Shown: positions 38,103 through 48,576, counted from the stretch's first letter. The stretch is DNA of 64,000 nucleotides from Corynebacterium matruchotii (GCF_011612265.2 NZ_CP050134.2:1302001-1366000), one strand, 5' to 3'. Notes: generated by a model not told the origin, from the sequence alone. Numbers and translations are program-made.

Positions 38103-39464
38103 TTAAATGTCAGACATATCAAAATGCTTGGTTTCCTTCATCAGCAAGATAGCGATGAGGGAAAGCACGGACACAACAATAAGATAAATACCAACGGCAC
38201 CCACACCATAGGACTTCACCAACGCCGTCGCAACAAACGGGGCGATAGCGGCACCCAGGATGGACGCCACATTATAGCTAATCCCGGAACCGGTGTAGCG
38301 CACATTGGTGGGGAACAGCTCGGGCAGCACCGCGGACATGGGGCCGAAAATAAGGCCCATGATGAACATACCAACCGTGAGGAACACTAAAACCGTGCCC
38401 TCAGTGGCGGTATCCGGGCGCAGCAACCAGGAGAAGGTAAGACCAAACGCAATCATGACGGCGGAAACCGCTATAAGAGTGCGCTTCCGGCCCCGGGAAT
38501 CAGCAAGCCGCCCCGCAACCGGAATGCTCACGATGAACGCGAAAATCGAGACGAGCTGCAGCTTCAAAAAGTCCAGGTAGGGGATACCCAACCCAACACC
38601 CTTCTTGGCAATACCATAGGAAAGCACCCAGGTGGTGACCAGGTAAAACAGGGTATAGCAGGACACCATGATGAACGTGCCCAGAATTAACGGCTTCCAT
38701 GAGGTACGGAACACCTCGGCCAGGGGAGTCTTCACCTTCTTCCCGGACTCCACAGCCTTCTTAAACACCGGGGTTTCCTCCAGCCGGAACCGCACATACA
38801 ACCCAACAATGACCATGATGGCGCTGAGCAGGAAGGGAATCCGCCAACCCCAGGTCATAAAGGCCCCCTCAAAATCACCATCAGTGTGGTTTAAGACGGT
38901 GACAAGGATCAGGAAGAAACCGTTAGCAACCAGGAAACCAAACGGGGCACCCAGCTGCGGCCACATGGCGGCCCAGGCACGTTTCCCCTTGTCGGCGGTT
39001 TCCGTCGCCAGCAACGCGGCACCGGACCATTCGCCACCCAGCCCAAGGCCCTGACAGAACCGCATGAGAGCCAATAGGGCAGGGGCGATAATACCAACCT
39101 GGCCATAGGTGGGGAGCAGACCAATGAGGAATGTGGCAATACCCATGGTCAGCAACGAACCAACCAGGGTGGCTTTCCGGCCGATACGATCACCGAAGTG
39201 ACCGAAAACAATAGAACCCAAAGGGCGGGCGACGAATGCCAAGCCAAACGTAGCGAAAGACGCTAAAAGCCCAATGGTGGGGTCGTCGTTTTTCGGGAAG
39301 AACAAATACGGGAAGACAGCAACGGCGGCAGTGGCGTAGACGTAGAAGTCATAAAACTCAATGGTGGTGCCCACCATAGACGCGATAATAATCCGCCGGC
39401 GAGTGGCCGCGTCAACTCGGGGCGCGGCTGTAGGTTTGGTGACTGTTTGTTGCAGTTGAGACAT
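38103..39464 (-). CDS. MFS transporter, metabolite:H+ symporter (MHS) type
   Basis: 453 residues with twelve predicted helices. GTTIEFYDFYVYATAAVAVF at the first helix is typical of the MHS subfamily (ShiA, proline/betaine and dicarboxylate symporters). GHFGDRIGRKATL and RLADSRGRKRTL are the two MFS loop motifs (G-x3-D-R-x-G-R-R type), and RFCQGLGLGGEWSGAALLATE is the fifth-helix motif. It takes up a small organic acid, amino acid or related solute with protons; the substrate cannot be read. It is followed on the same strand by the hydrolase that carries a copy of its 38398-38513 segment. Confidence 0.9.
   Translation of the reverse strand: MSQLQQTVTKPTAAPRVDAATRRRIIIASMVGTTIEFYDFYVYATAAVAVFPYLFFPKNDDPTIGLLASFATFGLAFVARPLGSIVFGHFGDRIGRKATLVGSLLTMGIATFLIGLLPTYGQVGIIAPALLALMRFCQGLGLGGEWSGAALLATETADKGKRAWAAMWPQLGAPFGFLVANGFFLILVTVLNHTDGDFEGAFMTWGWRIPFLLSAIMVIVGLYVRFRLEETPVFKKAVESGKKVKTPLAEVFRTSWKPLILGTFIMVSCYTLFYLVTTWVLSYGIAKKGVGLGIPYLDFLKLQLVSIFAFIVSIPVAGRLADSRGRKRTLIAVSAVMIAFGLTFSWLLRPDTATEGTVLVFLTVGMFIMGLIFGPMSAVLPELFPTNVRYTGSGISYNVASILGAAIAPFVATALVKSYGVGAVGIYLIVVSVLSLIAILLMKETKHFDMSDI
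38398..38513 (-). repeat. Source segment in the transporter for the hydrolase 5' end
   Basis: Codons for GRLADSRGRKRTLIAVSAVM and the following helix of the MHS transporter. RGRKR is the conserved cytoplasmic loop motif of the major facilitator fold, repeated at mid-protein. This copy is in its native place, so it is the likely source of the related stretch at 37957-38064. Confidence 0.7.
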
Positions 39465-39585
39465 GTTGGTGCGAGAATCCGGGGTTAGAAAATGTGGAAC
39501 CTTGTGGGTTCATATTTGATTGTGTGGTTATAAACGTAGTTCATCAGTAGCAGCATTGCAATCATACGGCGATATAATTTCAAAC

Positions 39586-40101
39586 TTACGATGCACGCTC
39601 AATAGTGGCGTGAAAGAACCCCGTCTGCGCCTTCACAAGATCAATAGGATCATCAAACCGGCCAATACGGGCAATCCCACCCGAATAACTAACATCACCA
39701 TAATAAAAAGCAAGAGTATTCCACGGCCGAAACCACCCAATATCACCAGGCTGCGGATCATCACCCTCGGGCATACCATCCGCAGACAACGGTGGTTTCG
39801 GCAAATACCCAACCTTTTCCTGATTATCTACATCCTGCAGTCTTACCGTCAGCGGCAACCGATCAAGCAGATCCCGCGCCGGAGCATTGTCCCATAGGCG
39901 GGCATGTAGCACCTGACCGTTGATGGTGACCCGGATCGGCGTGCTTGCGGCCGAATCGTTCCCAGACGCAGATGATGTGGATGGGGACGGTGATTGTTGC
40001 GACGGCGTGCTGGAGCAGGAGGCGAGTGCGAGGATCCCGGCAACTATAAATATGAGCGATAGGGCACCCCGGGGGCGCGCTGGAGCCAATGAAACGATCA
40101 T
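39586..40101 (-). CDS. Lipoprotein with cyclophilin-like fold
   Basis: 171 residues. Signal peptide with a lipobox LALAS-C (Cys about residue 29), then a Ser/Pro-rich linker. From about residue 54 comes a cyclophilin-like domain: IRVTINGQVLHARLWDNAPARDLLDRLPLTVRL, GDIGWFRPWNTLAFYYGDVSYSGGIARIGRFDD. This matches the small cyclophilin-like family seen in secreted bacterial proteins, which lacks proven prolyl isomerase activity. The protein should be lipid-anchored outside the membrane. No operon partner; it is separated from the MHS gene by about 120 bases. Confidence 0.82.
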   Translation of the reverse strand: MIVSLAPARPRGALSLIFIVAGILALASCSSTPSQQSPSPSTSSASGNDSAASTPIRVTINGQVLHARLWDNAPARDLLDRLPLTVRLQDVDNQEKVGYLPKPPLSADGMPEGDDPQPGDIGWFRPWNTLAFYYGDVSYSGGIARIGRFDDPIDLVKAQTGFFHATIERAS

Positions 40102-40184
40102 ATCCCTTTATACTATTAGCGGATGCAGCAACAGGGTAGGGCGCCTAATACAGCCGTTTTGACATAATGTACATTATCGGCGCG

Positions 40185-41498
40185 TTACCCCCAGGCGCGT
40201 CGATACCGAGACGTCACCACTAGCTGCAGCGCATCGAGCGCCCCCACCCGGAATAATGCCTCCCGCAGCGCCAGCTGAAACACCCACAGGTTCCGATACA
40301 CCCGATCATAACCATTCGCGGCGGCCTCCCGGGACTGCGCCTCAAACGTCTCCCGCTGCATCGCTAGCCCCTCAACATAGTGCGACCCCATGTGCGTTTG
40401 CGCAATGATCCGCAGGTCCGTGTTCACGTCGAAAAGACGATGCAGTTGCTCGATAGTGAGATAGTTCAATGCCGGCCAAATATACGCCCGCAGCACATCC
40501 GCACACCGGTCAAGCGTTACCGACAGCTTATCTGTCGCCACCACCGTTTGGATCGCTAAAAACCCACCATGCACCAGCATCCGGTTTAACGATTGCGCAT
40601 ACACTCGCTGCGCTTGGGTATCCATGACTTCGAGCTTTTCGACGCTGGTAATCACATCGTAATGGCTTGGCCACGTGCGCGGATTAGGGAAAAGCGACTC
40701 CAACAGCCGCACCTGCACCGACGAATCCACATCCGCCAGCGCCACCACATCCTGCACATCCGCCACCTGCTGAGCGTCACTGCTTAACACATCCACGGTG
40801 GCCGACCGCCGGGCCGCCGCAATGGGAATCGTCGGACCCGAACTGGGAAAATCCAGCACATGGGTGCCTATGCCTACATGCGCCGCGTCTAACAACCCCA
40901 CGGCCGCCCGCACCTGGGCGTCCCCCAAATCCGCCCGTTCCACCAGTGTGGGGGGCGATAATTCGGTGATGTCCACAAAATGCTGGCCCGGCTCGTCTTT
41001 CTTCCCGGCTCCCGGCACATAGCTTTTCATGTACACCCGTTCCGTTGTGGGCACCCCAGAGGAAAATACTGGACCGTGCGTGCTCATCCCATCACCGGAA
41101 TACAGTCGCACCAAACTGTCGGGGATTTCCTCCCCTAAATATAATCCGCCCACCTCTAGTTTGCCGCACCTAGGACGGTAGCCCGCCTCCAGCAGGCCGG
41201 TGAGTACCCGCACCAGATTATCACTTTCCCACTCCCCGGCCATATAACCTTCGGCCAGCCCCAGCCAACCGGAGTACGCAATCCGGGTAAAGACCTCCTC
41301 GTATAGCACCCGCAGATCCGGTTGAGGGCCGTCAAGATCCAGCCCGGCCTTTTCGCAGGCGGTAGCAAACTCGGCTTCCGCCCGGCGGGCTTTTGACGCT
41401 GCGAACATTCCTGTAGGAATCGTGACGATGCCCGGCCACACATCCGCATTTATCGCAGCTAAATGATGATACCTGCCGGTATCTTGCAGAGCTTGCAC
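40185..41498 (-). CDS. Cyclopropane-fatty-acid synthase-like methyltransferase, degenerate SAM site
   Basis: 437 residues. The overall layout follows the Cfa/mycolic acid cyclopropane synthase family: an N-terminal helical domain with GWLGLAEGYMAGEWESDNLVRVL, then a Rossmann-like domain and the YIWPALNYLTIEQLHRLFDVNTDL segment, as in Cfa (YIFPGG...). The expected SAM-binding loop (family pattern V-L-E-I-G-C-G-W-G) reads VLDFPSSGPTIPIAA here, without the G-x-G. Catalysis is therefore doubtful, or the protein may bind something else. C-terminal LWVFQLALREALFRVG is also family-like. It is divergent from ndh. Confidence 0.75.
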   Translation of the reverse strand: MQALQDTGRYHHLAAINADVWPGIVTIPTGMFAASKARRAEAEFATACEKAGLDLDGPQPDLRVLYEEVFTRIAYSGWLGLAEGYMAGEWESDNLVRVLTGLLEAGYRPRCGKLEVGGLYLGEEIPDSLVRLYSGDGMSTHGPVFSSGVPTTERVYMKSYVPGAGKKDEPGQHFVDITELSPPTLVERADLGDAQVRAAVGLLDAAHVGIGTHVLDFPSSGPTIPIAAARRSATVDVLSSDAQQVADVQDVVALADVDSSVQVRLLESLFPNPRTWPSHYDVITSVEKLEVMDTQAQRVYAQSLNRMLVHGGFLAIQTVVATDKLSVTLDRCADVLRAYIWPALNYLTIEQLHRLFDVNTDLRIIAQTHMGSHYVEGLAMQRETFEAQSREAAANGYDRVYRNLWVFQLALREALFRVGALDALQLVVTSRYRRAWG

Positions 41499-41657
41499 GC
41501 ACCCTCCTCACATACGTATCTAACCCAAATAGTGTAATTCGCACACTTCCCCACCCCGCGGTGCCACACCGATCCCGATTCGAATGTGTTATTTGCTGAA
41601 ACGCCGACTACCATAGGTGAAGCATTATCATTGCCTAACTGCAGGAGTTATACTGTC

Positions 41658-43010
41658 ATGACTGACGCTCCCTATCGTCCCGAGGGTGGTCGCCATCACG
41701 TTGTCGTTATTGGTTCCGGCTTCGGCGGGCTTTTCGCCGTCCAAAACCTCAAAAACGCAAATGTGGACATTACCCTCATCGACCGCACAAACCACCACTT
41801 ATTCCAACCCCTGTTATATCAGGTGGCGACCGGCATCCTCTCTCACGGCGAGATTGCGCCCTCCACCCGGCAGATTCTCGCTAACCAGGATAATGTGAGT
41901 GTGTTTAAGGCCGAAGTCACCGGCATTGATACCAAACACAAAACCGTCACCGCGGAACTATCCGAATACACCAAGGTGTTTTCCTATGATTCCCTCATCA
42001 TTTCCGCCGGCGCCGGCCAATCCTATTTCGGTAACGACCATTTTGCCGAGTTCGCCCCCGGCATGAAGACCATTGACGACGCCCTAGAGCTTCGCGCCCG
42101 GATTCTGGGCGCGTTTGAACGCGCCGAAGTCACCGAGGACCCCCTAGAACGGGAACGCCTGCTCACTTTCGTGATCGTGGGTGCCGGCCCCACCGGTGTG
42201 GAATTAGCCGGTCAGGTTGCCGAAATGGCGCACCGCACCCTGGCGGGTTCGTTCCGGCGTTCGAATCCCGCCAATGCGAAGATCATTCTGCTCGACGCCG
42301 CACCCCAGGTGTTGCCGCCGTTCGGGAAACGGCTCGGCCGTAACGCCCAACGCCAATTGGAGAAAATCGGGGTGACCGTCAAACTGAACGCCATGGTCAC
42401 CGACATCACCGACAGCACGGTGAAATACCAGGTGAAGGGCGACGATACGGTTTACACCATTGAATCGTTCTGTAAGATCTGGTCCGCCGGCGTGGCCGCC
42501 TCCCCACTGGGGAAGATGGTTGCCGACCAATTGGGTGCCGAGGTGGATCGTTCCGGCCGGGTGCTGGTCAACCATGATTTAAGCGTTGGTAGTGACAAAA
42601 ACGTGTTCGTCATTGGGGACATGATGAACTACCAGAATCTTCCCGGCGTAGCCCAGGTAGCCATCCAGGCTGGCGAATATGTGGCGGAACAAATCGCTGC
42701 CGAGGCCCAGGGCCGCTCCGACATGGAACGCCCCACCTTCGAATACTTCGACAAGGGGTCCATGGCCACCATCTCCCGGTTTAATGCCGTGGTGAAAATG
42801 GGCAATGTGGAGATCACCGGTTTCTTCGGCTGGGTGTTGTGGCTGGTGGTGCACGTCATGTTCCTGGTGGGGTTCCGCAACCGGATCACCTCCATTGTTT
42901 CTTGGGGCATTAATGCCCTGTCTCGGAACCGGTGGAACCTGGCAGCCACCCGCCAACAGTTATACGCCCGCGCCGCCATGCACGAGGTAGAGAAGAAACC
43001 CGAACACTAA
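41658..43010 (+). CDS. ndh: Type II NADH dehydrogenase (non-proton-pumping)
   Basis: Oxidises NADH and reduces menaquinone at the inner face of the membrane. 450 residues. FAD-binding HHVVVIGSGFGGLFAVQNL, NADH-binding FVIVGAGPTGVELAGQVAEM, LFQPLLYQVATGILSHGEIA and the FAD motif VFVIGDMMNYQNLPGVAQVAIQ are intact, followed by a C-terminal amphipathic/membrane part (GWVLWLVVHVMFLVGFRNRI). The longer frame from 41586 is not preferred; ATG 41658 fits the family, with CAGGAG upstream. In corynebacteria this enzyme replaces complex I. Confidence 0.95.
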   Translation: MTDAPYRPEGGRHHVVVIGSGFGGLFAVQNLKNANVDITLIDRTNHHLFQPLLYQVATGILSHGEIAPSTRQILANQDNVSVFKAEVTGIDTKHKTVTAELSEYTKVFSYDSLIISAGAGQSYFGNDHFAEFAPGMKTIDDALELRARILGAFERAEVTEDPLERERLLTFVIVGAGPTGVELAGQVAEMAHRTLAGSFRRSNPANAKIILLDAAPQVLPPFGKRLGRNAQRQLEKIGVTVKLNAMVTDITDSTVKYQVKGDDTVYTIESFCKIWSAGVAASPLGKMVADQLGAEVDRSGRVLVNHDLSVGSDKNVFVIGDMMNYQNLPGVAQVAIQAGEYVAEQIAAEAQGRSDMERPTFEYFDKGSMATISRFNAVVKMGNVEITGFFGWVLWLVVHVMFLVGFRNRITSIVSWGINALSRNRWNLAATRQQLYARAAMHEVEKKPEH

Positions 43011-43014
43011 TCCC

Positions 43015-43626
43015 CTACTGCCCCAGGCCATAGGGCTTGGGGCGGCGCAGCACTGCCACCAAGAATTCCGACCGGTCCGTGTACGGGTCCAACTCCCAGG
43101 AGGAGAATTTATGCTCCACCACGAAACCGGCGGTTTCCGCATTAGCAAAGAACTCCGGGAAGCTCCAGGCCCGGCCGGGGCCACTACCATAAGCGATCAC
43201 GGCCCGCCCACCGTTTTTCAACGCCCGGTATAGGTGGTCAAGGGCTGGTTGGCGACCCTCCGGCGCGAGGAACCCCATGACGTTGCCGGCGGACACGATG
43301 AGATCGAAGTCGGATTCGGGGATTTCGTCTGTGCTTAAATCCCCCACATAGAAGGTGGCGTCAGGATTCGCTTCCTTGGCTATGTCGATCAGCACCGGGT
43401 CAACGTCAAACCCCACCACGGTGTGCCCCCGATCGGTGAGGAATCCCGTGAGTCGACCCTGACCACAGCCGGCGTCCAAAATGCGGGATCCCCGCTGCGC
43501 CATGGCGTCGATAAGCCGCGCCTCACCAACAATGTCATGCCCCTGCTCCGCCAACATCTGCCATCGGTTGGCATAGTTGATAGAGTGAGCAGGGTTGTTT
43601 TTTACAATTTCGTTCCAGGTTGGCAT
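43015..43626 (-). CDS. Class I SAM-dependent methyltransferase
   Basis: 203 residues. SAM-binding motif I is RILDAGCGQGRLTGFLTDRG (about residues 48-67), with the acidic ligand in VVGFDVDPVLID. DFDLIVSAGNVMGFLAPEGR is the motif IV region. The substrate cannot be inferred; it resembles the small stand-alone methyltransferases common in corynebacteria. It is convergent with ndh (4-base gap) and divergent from corA. Confidence 0.85.
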   Translation of the reverse strand: MPTWNEIVKNNPAHSINYANRWQMLAEQGHDIVGEARLIDAMAQRGSRILDAGCGQGRLTGFLTDRGHTVVGFDVDPVLIDIAKEANPDATFYVGDLSTDEIPESDFDLIVSAGNVMGFLAPEGRQPALDHLYRALKNGGRAVIAYGSGPGRAWSFPEFFANAETAGFVVEHKFSSWELDPYTDRSEFLVAVLRRPKPYGLGQ

Positions 43627-43681
43627 GCGCTACAGTCTAGCTGCTAGTAACCCCACACTAAAAATATTTAAGGAGAGTGAT

Positions 43682-44821
43682 ATGTCTCGCCGCAGGTTTC
43701 CCCTTACCCCTAAAAACCTCATCCCCTCAGCCACCGCCGCGGCGCAGAAACCTCCCGCCCCGCATCGTTCGTTCGCCGACGTGGTCGATCATTGTTGCAT
43801 TTTCATCGACGGCATCCGCATGCCCGGGGAACTCAAGCAGCATGCTGGCGCCCTGGAAACCCTGCATCGTCATTTGGCCGAGGCGAAACGGGAGGGTGGG
43901 CACCCGCACGGGTTTGTGTGGCTGAGTCTCAACGCACCTAACGCCAACCACATGCACGCGGTTGCAGACTCATTTAAGGTCCATGATCTCATCATTGATG
44001 ACATCGTTGCTGCCCACCAACGCCCCAAGGTGGAAACCTACGATGACCAAATATTCATGGTGCTGAAATCCGTGAAATACTCCGATTTTGATAACCGACA
44101 GGATTCGGTGCAGCAATCCCGCCAGGTTATTGAGGTTGGTGAGGTACAAATGGTGTTGGGTAAGCATTTCATTATCACTATCCGCCACAACACTCCCCTG
44201 CCGGACCTGAAATCCCGCATCACCATCACCGACAACGAGCCCGCCACCAAGCAAGGACCATTGGGGTTAGCGTGGGCCATTGCCGACGCGCTTGTCGACG
44301 ACTACCGCAGGGCTGCCAACGAGCTTTCCGAAGACGTCGACGTGTTGGAAGAAGAAGTCTTCACCCCCCAATCAGAACTCAACGTTGACCAAATCTATCT
44401 GCTCAAACGCGAGGTTCTAGAGATGCGGCACGCTATTAACCCCCTCGAACCCGCGCTGAGTACCTTCAACCAGTTGTTGAAAACCCGTAAGGAGGGTGAG
44501 GAGCTGCGCAGCTATTTCCGGGATGTGCTGGACCACGAGATCGTGGCCAAAGACTCGGTCAATAGCTCCAACGAGCGGCTCACCGCCCTCATTGATGCCG
44601 CCGTGGCGAAGATTTCCCTGCAACAAAACGCCGACATGCGTGCCATCTCCGCCTATGTAGGCATGGCGGCCGTGCCCACACTGGTGGCCGGCATTTACGG
44701 CATGAACTTCCAAAACATGCCGGAACTGGCGTGGAAGTATGGTTATTTCGGCGCCCTTGGCCTCATGGTCGTCATCGTCATCGCAGTATGGTGGGCGTTT
44801 AAACGCCGCAATTGGCTTTAG
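43682..44821 (+). CDS. corA: Magnesium/cobalt transporter CorA
   Basis: 379 residues. A large cytosolic N-terminal domain (about residues 30-310) ends in the long stalk helix. Two C-terminal helices follow, with the selectivity motif GMN in AGIYGMNFQNMPEL (about residue 340) and the end VVIVIAVWWAFKRRNWL, basic after the last helix as in CorA. It forms a pentameric channel for Mg2+, Co2+ and Ni2+. AAGGAGAG precedes ATG 43682. The stop overlaps the convergent thioesterase gene by 4 bases. Cobalt entry through CorA could serve the cobalamin pathway, but nothing in the sequence ties its control to B12. Confidence 0.94.
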   Translation: MSRRRFPLTPKNLIPSATAAAQKPPAPHRSFADVVDHCCIFIDGIRMPGELKQHAGALETLHRHLAEAKREGGHPHGFVWLSLNAPNANHMHAVADSFKVHDLIIDDIVAAHQRPKVETYDDQIFMVLKSVKYSDFDNRQDSVQQSRQVIEVGEVQMVLGKHFIITIRHNTPLPDLKSRITITDNEPATKQGPLGLAWAIADALVDDYRRAANELSEDVDVLEEEVFTPQSELNVDQIYLLKREVLEMRHAINPLEPALSTFNQLLKTRKEGEELRSYFRDVLDHEIVAKDSVNSSNERLTALIDAAVAKISLQQNADMRAISAYVGMAAVPTLVAGIYGMNFQNMPELAWKYGYFGALGLMVVIVIAVWWAFKRRNWL

Positions 44822-45294
44822 TTCTTTTCATCAATCACCATGGTTCGCACTATCGAGGTGGCCACCAAGTGGCCCCGGTGGAACATGTCCACGGAAATGA
44901 GTTGGGTCCGCCGCCCCGGCTGAATGACTTTCGCCTCGGCGGTAATAACCCCGGCAGATACCGGGGCAATGAAGTTCGTGTTGTTATTAATGCCCACGAC
45001 CACTTTCCCATTGCTGGCGGTGATCCCCATGATCGACCCCACGGTTTCCGCAATCGCGCAGCACACCCCACCGTTAACGATGCCGGTGATCTGCAAATGC
45101 TCCTGGGTCACATGCAATTCGGCCACAATGTGTTCCCGATCCGCCTCGGTGAACCGCAACCCGAGCTGATTGCAGAATCCGCCGGAAAGATCATTGAGAC
45201 GGGCTAGTTCTCGAATGTGTAGCCCATTTTCCCCCATGTTATGCAGTAGTTCCAACAAGTCAGCCGCAGTATTGGGGATTTCTGTATGTGTCAT
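44818..45294 (-). CDS. PaaI-type hotdog thioesterase
   Basis: 158 residues from MTHTEIPNTA. The hotdog core contains GIVNGGVCCAIAETVGSIMG (the usual catalytic helix, with H-G-G replaced by N-G-G) and VVVGINNNTNFIAPVSAGVITAEAKVIQPGR, then VDMFHRGHLVATSIVRTMVI. It should hydrolyse a CoA thioester, as in PaaI or YbgC relatives; the substrate is not known. The first ten residues of the longer frame to 45324 are not family-like. In C. glutamicum a similar gene is adjacent to gnd, as I recall; here an integrase intervenes. Confidence 0.85.
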   Translation of the reverse strand: MTHTEIPNTAADLLELLHNMGENGLHIRELARLNDLSGGFCNQLGLRFTEADREHIVAELHVTQEHLQITGIVNGGVCCAIAETVGSIMGITASNGKVVVGINNNTNFIAPVSAGVITAEAKVIQPGRRTQLISVDMFHRGHLVATSIVRTMVIDEKN

Positions 45295-45411
45295 AGTAAT
45301 TAGCCTACTTATTTTCAGTAGCACGTGGATAATAAGCTTCCTGGCTCACATAATTTTCACTATCATATATGGGATAGCCAAGAGAAAATTTTTATCGTAG
45401 GGGCGCGGACT

Positions 45412-46560
45412 ATGCCAACAAAGCGGATACGAAACACCGGGATCAGCTGGCAGGGGCGGTACCGCGATGCCTCCGGCAAGGAACACAGTAAAACATTTAG
45501 AACCAAACGGGAGGCGAAGGCGTGGGAAGACGACCAGATCCGCGCCGTCCGCCGCGGCGAGTGGCTGGACCCGCAAACCAGCACCATCACCGTGCATGAA
45601 CTGGTGAAAAAGAAACTCTCCCAGTCGGCGAAACCCAATACCCAGCAGGCACGGAACTACCTATTGGCAAACCTTGGTGACCTCTCCCCCATCCCAATCA
45701 CGGCGCTGCGGCCGGCAATGGTCCGCTCCTGGCTGCACGTTTTAGAAACCGGGCGGCCGTGGGTGTCGGACCGCAGCCCGCTGGCGGCAAACACCATCAG
45801 CATGATCGCCGGCCAGCTGCGGGCGATTTTGACCCAGGCGGTCAACGACGACGTGATTTTACGCCACCCCATGCGGGGTGTGGTGATTTCATCCGCGTCA
45901 AAGCAGGTAGAGCGCGACGATATCCCAGATACCGAGGAAATCCAGGCCCTGATTCGGGCGGCCTACTCGTCCGGCCGGGGAGTGTCGCCGAACCCGCAAC
46001 TGGCCCGCATGATTATCGTGGCGGCCACCACGGGGCTGCGCGGCGGCGAAATCGGGGGGTTGCGGGTCAAGGACGTGGATTTCTTCCGCCGGGAACTGCA
46101 CGTTTCCCAACAGGTGAGCCAGAATAGTGCGGAGCCGACCGCCCCGAAATCGCGGCGGGCCTCCCGAACCGTTCCACTCACGGAGGAAACCCTGGCGGCA
46201 TTGAACACGCAACTGCGGGAACGACCCCGCGGCCGGGAGGAAACCATTTTCGCGGCGAAAAGCGGCGAGCCCTATAATTCCCTAGCGATCGGAACCCAAT
46301 TTAAAAACCTGACGAAACGAGTTGGGGTAACCACAACCTTTCACGCTTTACGTCACTATTACGCTTCTAAGCTGATCGAGTCCGGGGTGAGCGTGTCGGT
46401 CGTGCAACGGGTGTTGGGACATTCGTCGCCGGCAACAACGCTTGGGGTGTATGCGCACCTGTGGCCGGGGGCGGAAGACGAGGTCCGCGACGCGGTGCGG
46501 TCATTCTGCGGTATTTCAGACCAAAAACCCACGAAAGATATTGGTAAAATACCAGGTTAA
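45412..46560 (+). CDS. Tyrosine recombinase (phage-type integrase)
   Basis: 382 residues from MPTKRIRNTGISWQGRYRD. An N-terminal arm-binding AP2-like region is followed by the SAM-like core-binding domain (residues about 60-165) and the catalytic domain. The active-site residues are present: Arg in TTGLRGGEI, the His-x-x-Arg box in FHALRHYYASKLI, the second His in GHSSPATTLGVYAHL, and the Tyr nucleophile in the same segment. It resembles integrases of corynebacterial and mycobacterial phages. No other phage or conjugative gene is nearby. It interrupts what is otherwise a conserved thioesterase-gnd neighbourhood and is followed by AT-rich DNA. Confidence 0.92.
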   Translation: MPTKRIRNTGISWQGRYRDASGKEHSKTFRTKREAKAWEDDQIRAVRRGEWLDPQTSTITVHELVKKKLSQSAKPNTQQARNYLLANLGDLSPIPITALRPAMVRSWLHVLETGRPWVSDRSPLAANTISMIAGQLRAILTQAVNDDVILRHPMRGVVISSASKQVERDDIPDTEEIQALIRAAYSSGRGVSPNPQLARMIIVAATTGLRGGEIGGLRVKDVDFFRRELHVSQQVSQNSAEPTAPKSRRASRTVPLTEETLAALNTQLRERPRGREETIFAAKSGEPYNSLAIGTQFKNLTKRVGVTTTFHALRHYYASKLIESGVSVSVVQRVLGHSSPATTLGVYAHLWPGAEDEVRDAVRSFCGISDQKPTKDIGKIPG

Positions 46561-46619
46561 ACGGTATAAATATTTTTTCACATGGTCCATGTTTTACATA
46601 TAATATGCGAAAGATTCCT

Positions 46620-46661
46620 GACGACGGTCACCCATGAAATAAGTGACCGTCGTCACTTTTT
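46620..46661 (+). terminator. Strong intrinsic terminator after the integrase
   Basis: GACGACGGTCAC (46620-46631) pairs perfectly with GTGACCGTCGTC (46643-46654) across an 11-base loop, and is followed by ACTTTTT. The stem is twelve base pairs long. It should end transcription from the integrase gene. Confidence 0.85.
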
Positions 46662-47093
46662 ATGAGTGGTTTTTATCTCATTTTGCCCACAATCATATCT
46701 ATTATTTCTTAAAAATTAGCACCCATCTTTTCGCAATGTTGTCAGTATGCCTCAATTCTATTGTACGGAAATACATTTCACGCACATCACTACACATGCC
46801 AACTAATGGGCAATTTTAGCGAAACACTATTTTTAAAACATGCTTTTACCTGCGACTACGTTATACATAAAGATATTATTATACATCGCCTGGTACGGTA
46901 ATCTTGATGAAGAAACTAACTGCTTTTTATATAAAACATGATATCAATATGGAAATTAAAAATAAGAATACTACGCAAATAAAATGATTGTAGACGATAA
47001 TATATTAAGACAAATATAAAAATATGGGCGGGAAAATCGTGCCGCAACCTTGCATCAACACCGCTGCATATTTCCTATTCCCCCATTGGGGGC

Positions 47094-47099
47094 TAGACT
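47094..47099 (+). promoter_or_regulatory. Possible -10 element of gnd
   Basis: TAGACT ends 8 bases before the gnd ATG, so the transcript would have a leader of only a few bases or none. A CCCCC-ATT-GGGGG inverted repeat lies immediately upstream. The -35 region is weak. Confidence 0.35.
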
Positions 47100-47107
47100 A
47101 AGAAACC

Positions 47108-48562
<1,455 letters not shown>

Positions 48563-48576
48563 CCCACACCACAACC

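Larger units (their letters stand above)
46561..47107 (+). other. AT-rich intergenic stretch after the integrase
   Basis: About 0.55 kb without a supported gene between the integrase and gnd. It is far richer in A and T than the rest of the window up to about 47030, then returns to normal composition at the gnd promoter. It contains a 13-base palindrome (ACATGGTCCATGT, 46580-46592) 19 bases after the integrase stop and an intrinsic terminator at 46620-46661. It looks like imported DNA, perhaps the attachment region left by an integrated element. No tRNA gene or clear direct repeat was found to mark ends. Confidence 0.6.

Noticed and set aside
46907..46987. 26-codon frame in the AT-rich stretch (starts MKKLTAFY)
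   Set aside because: Too short, no ribosome binding site or homology, and expected by chance in such sequence.
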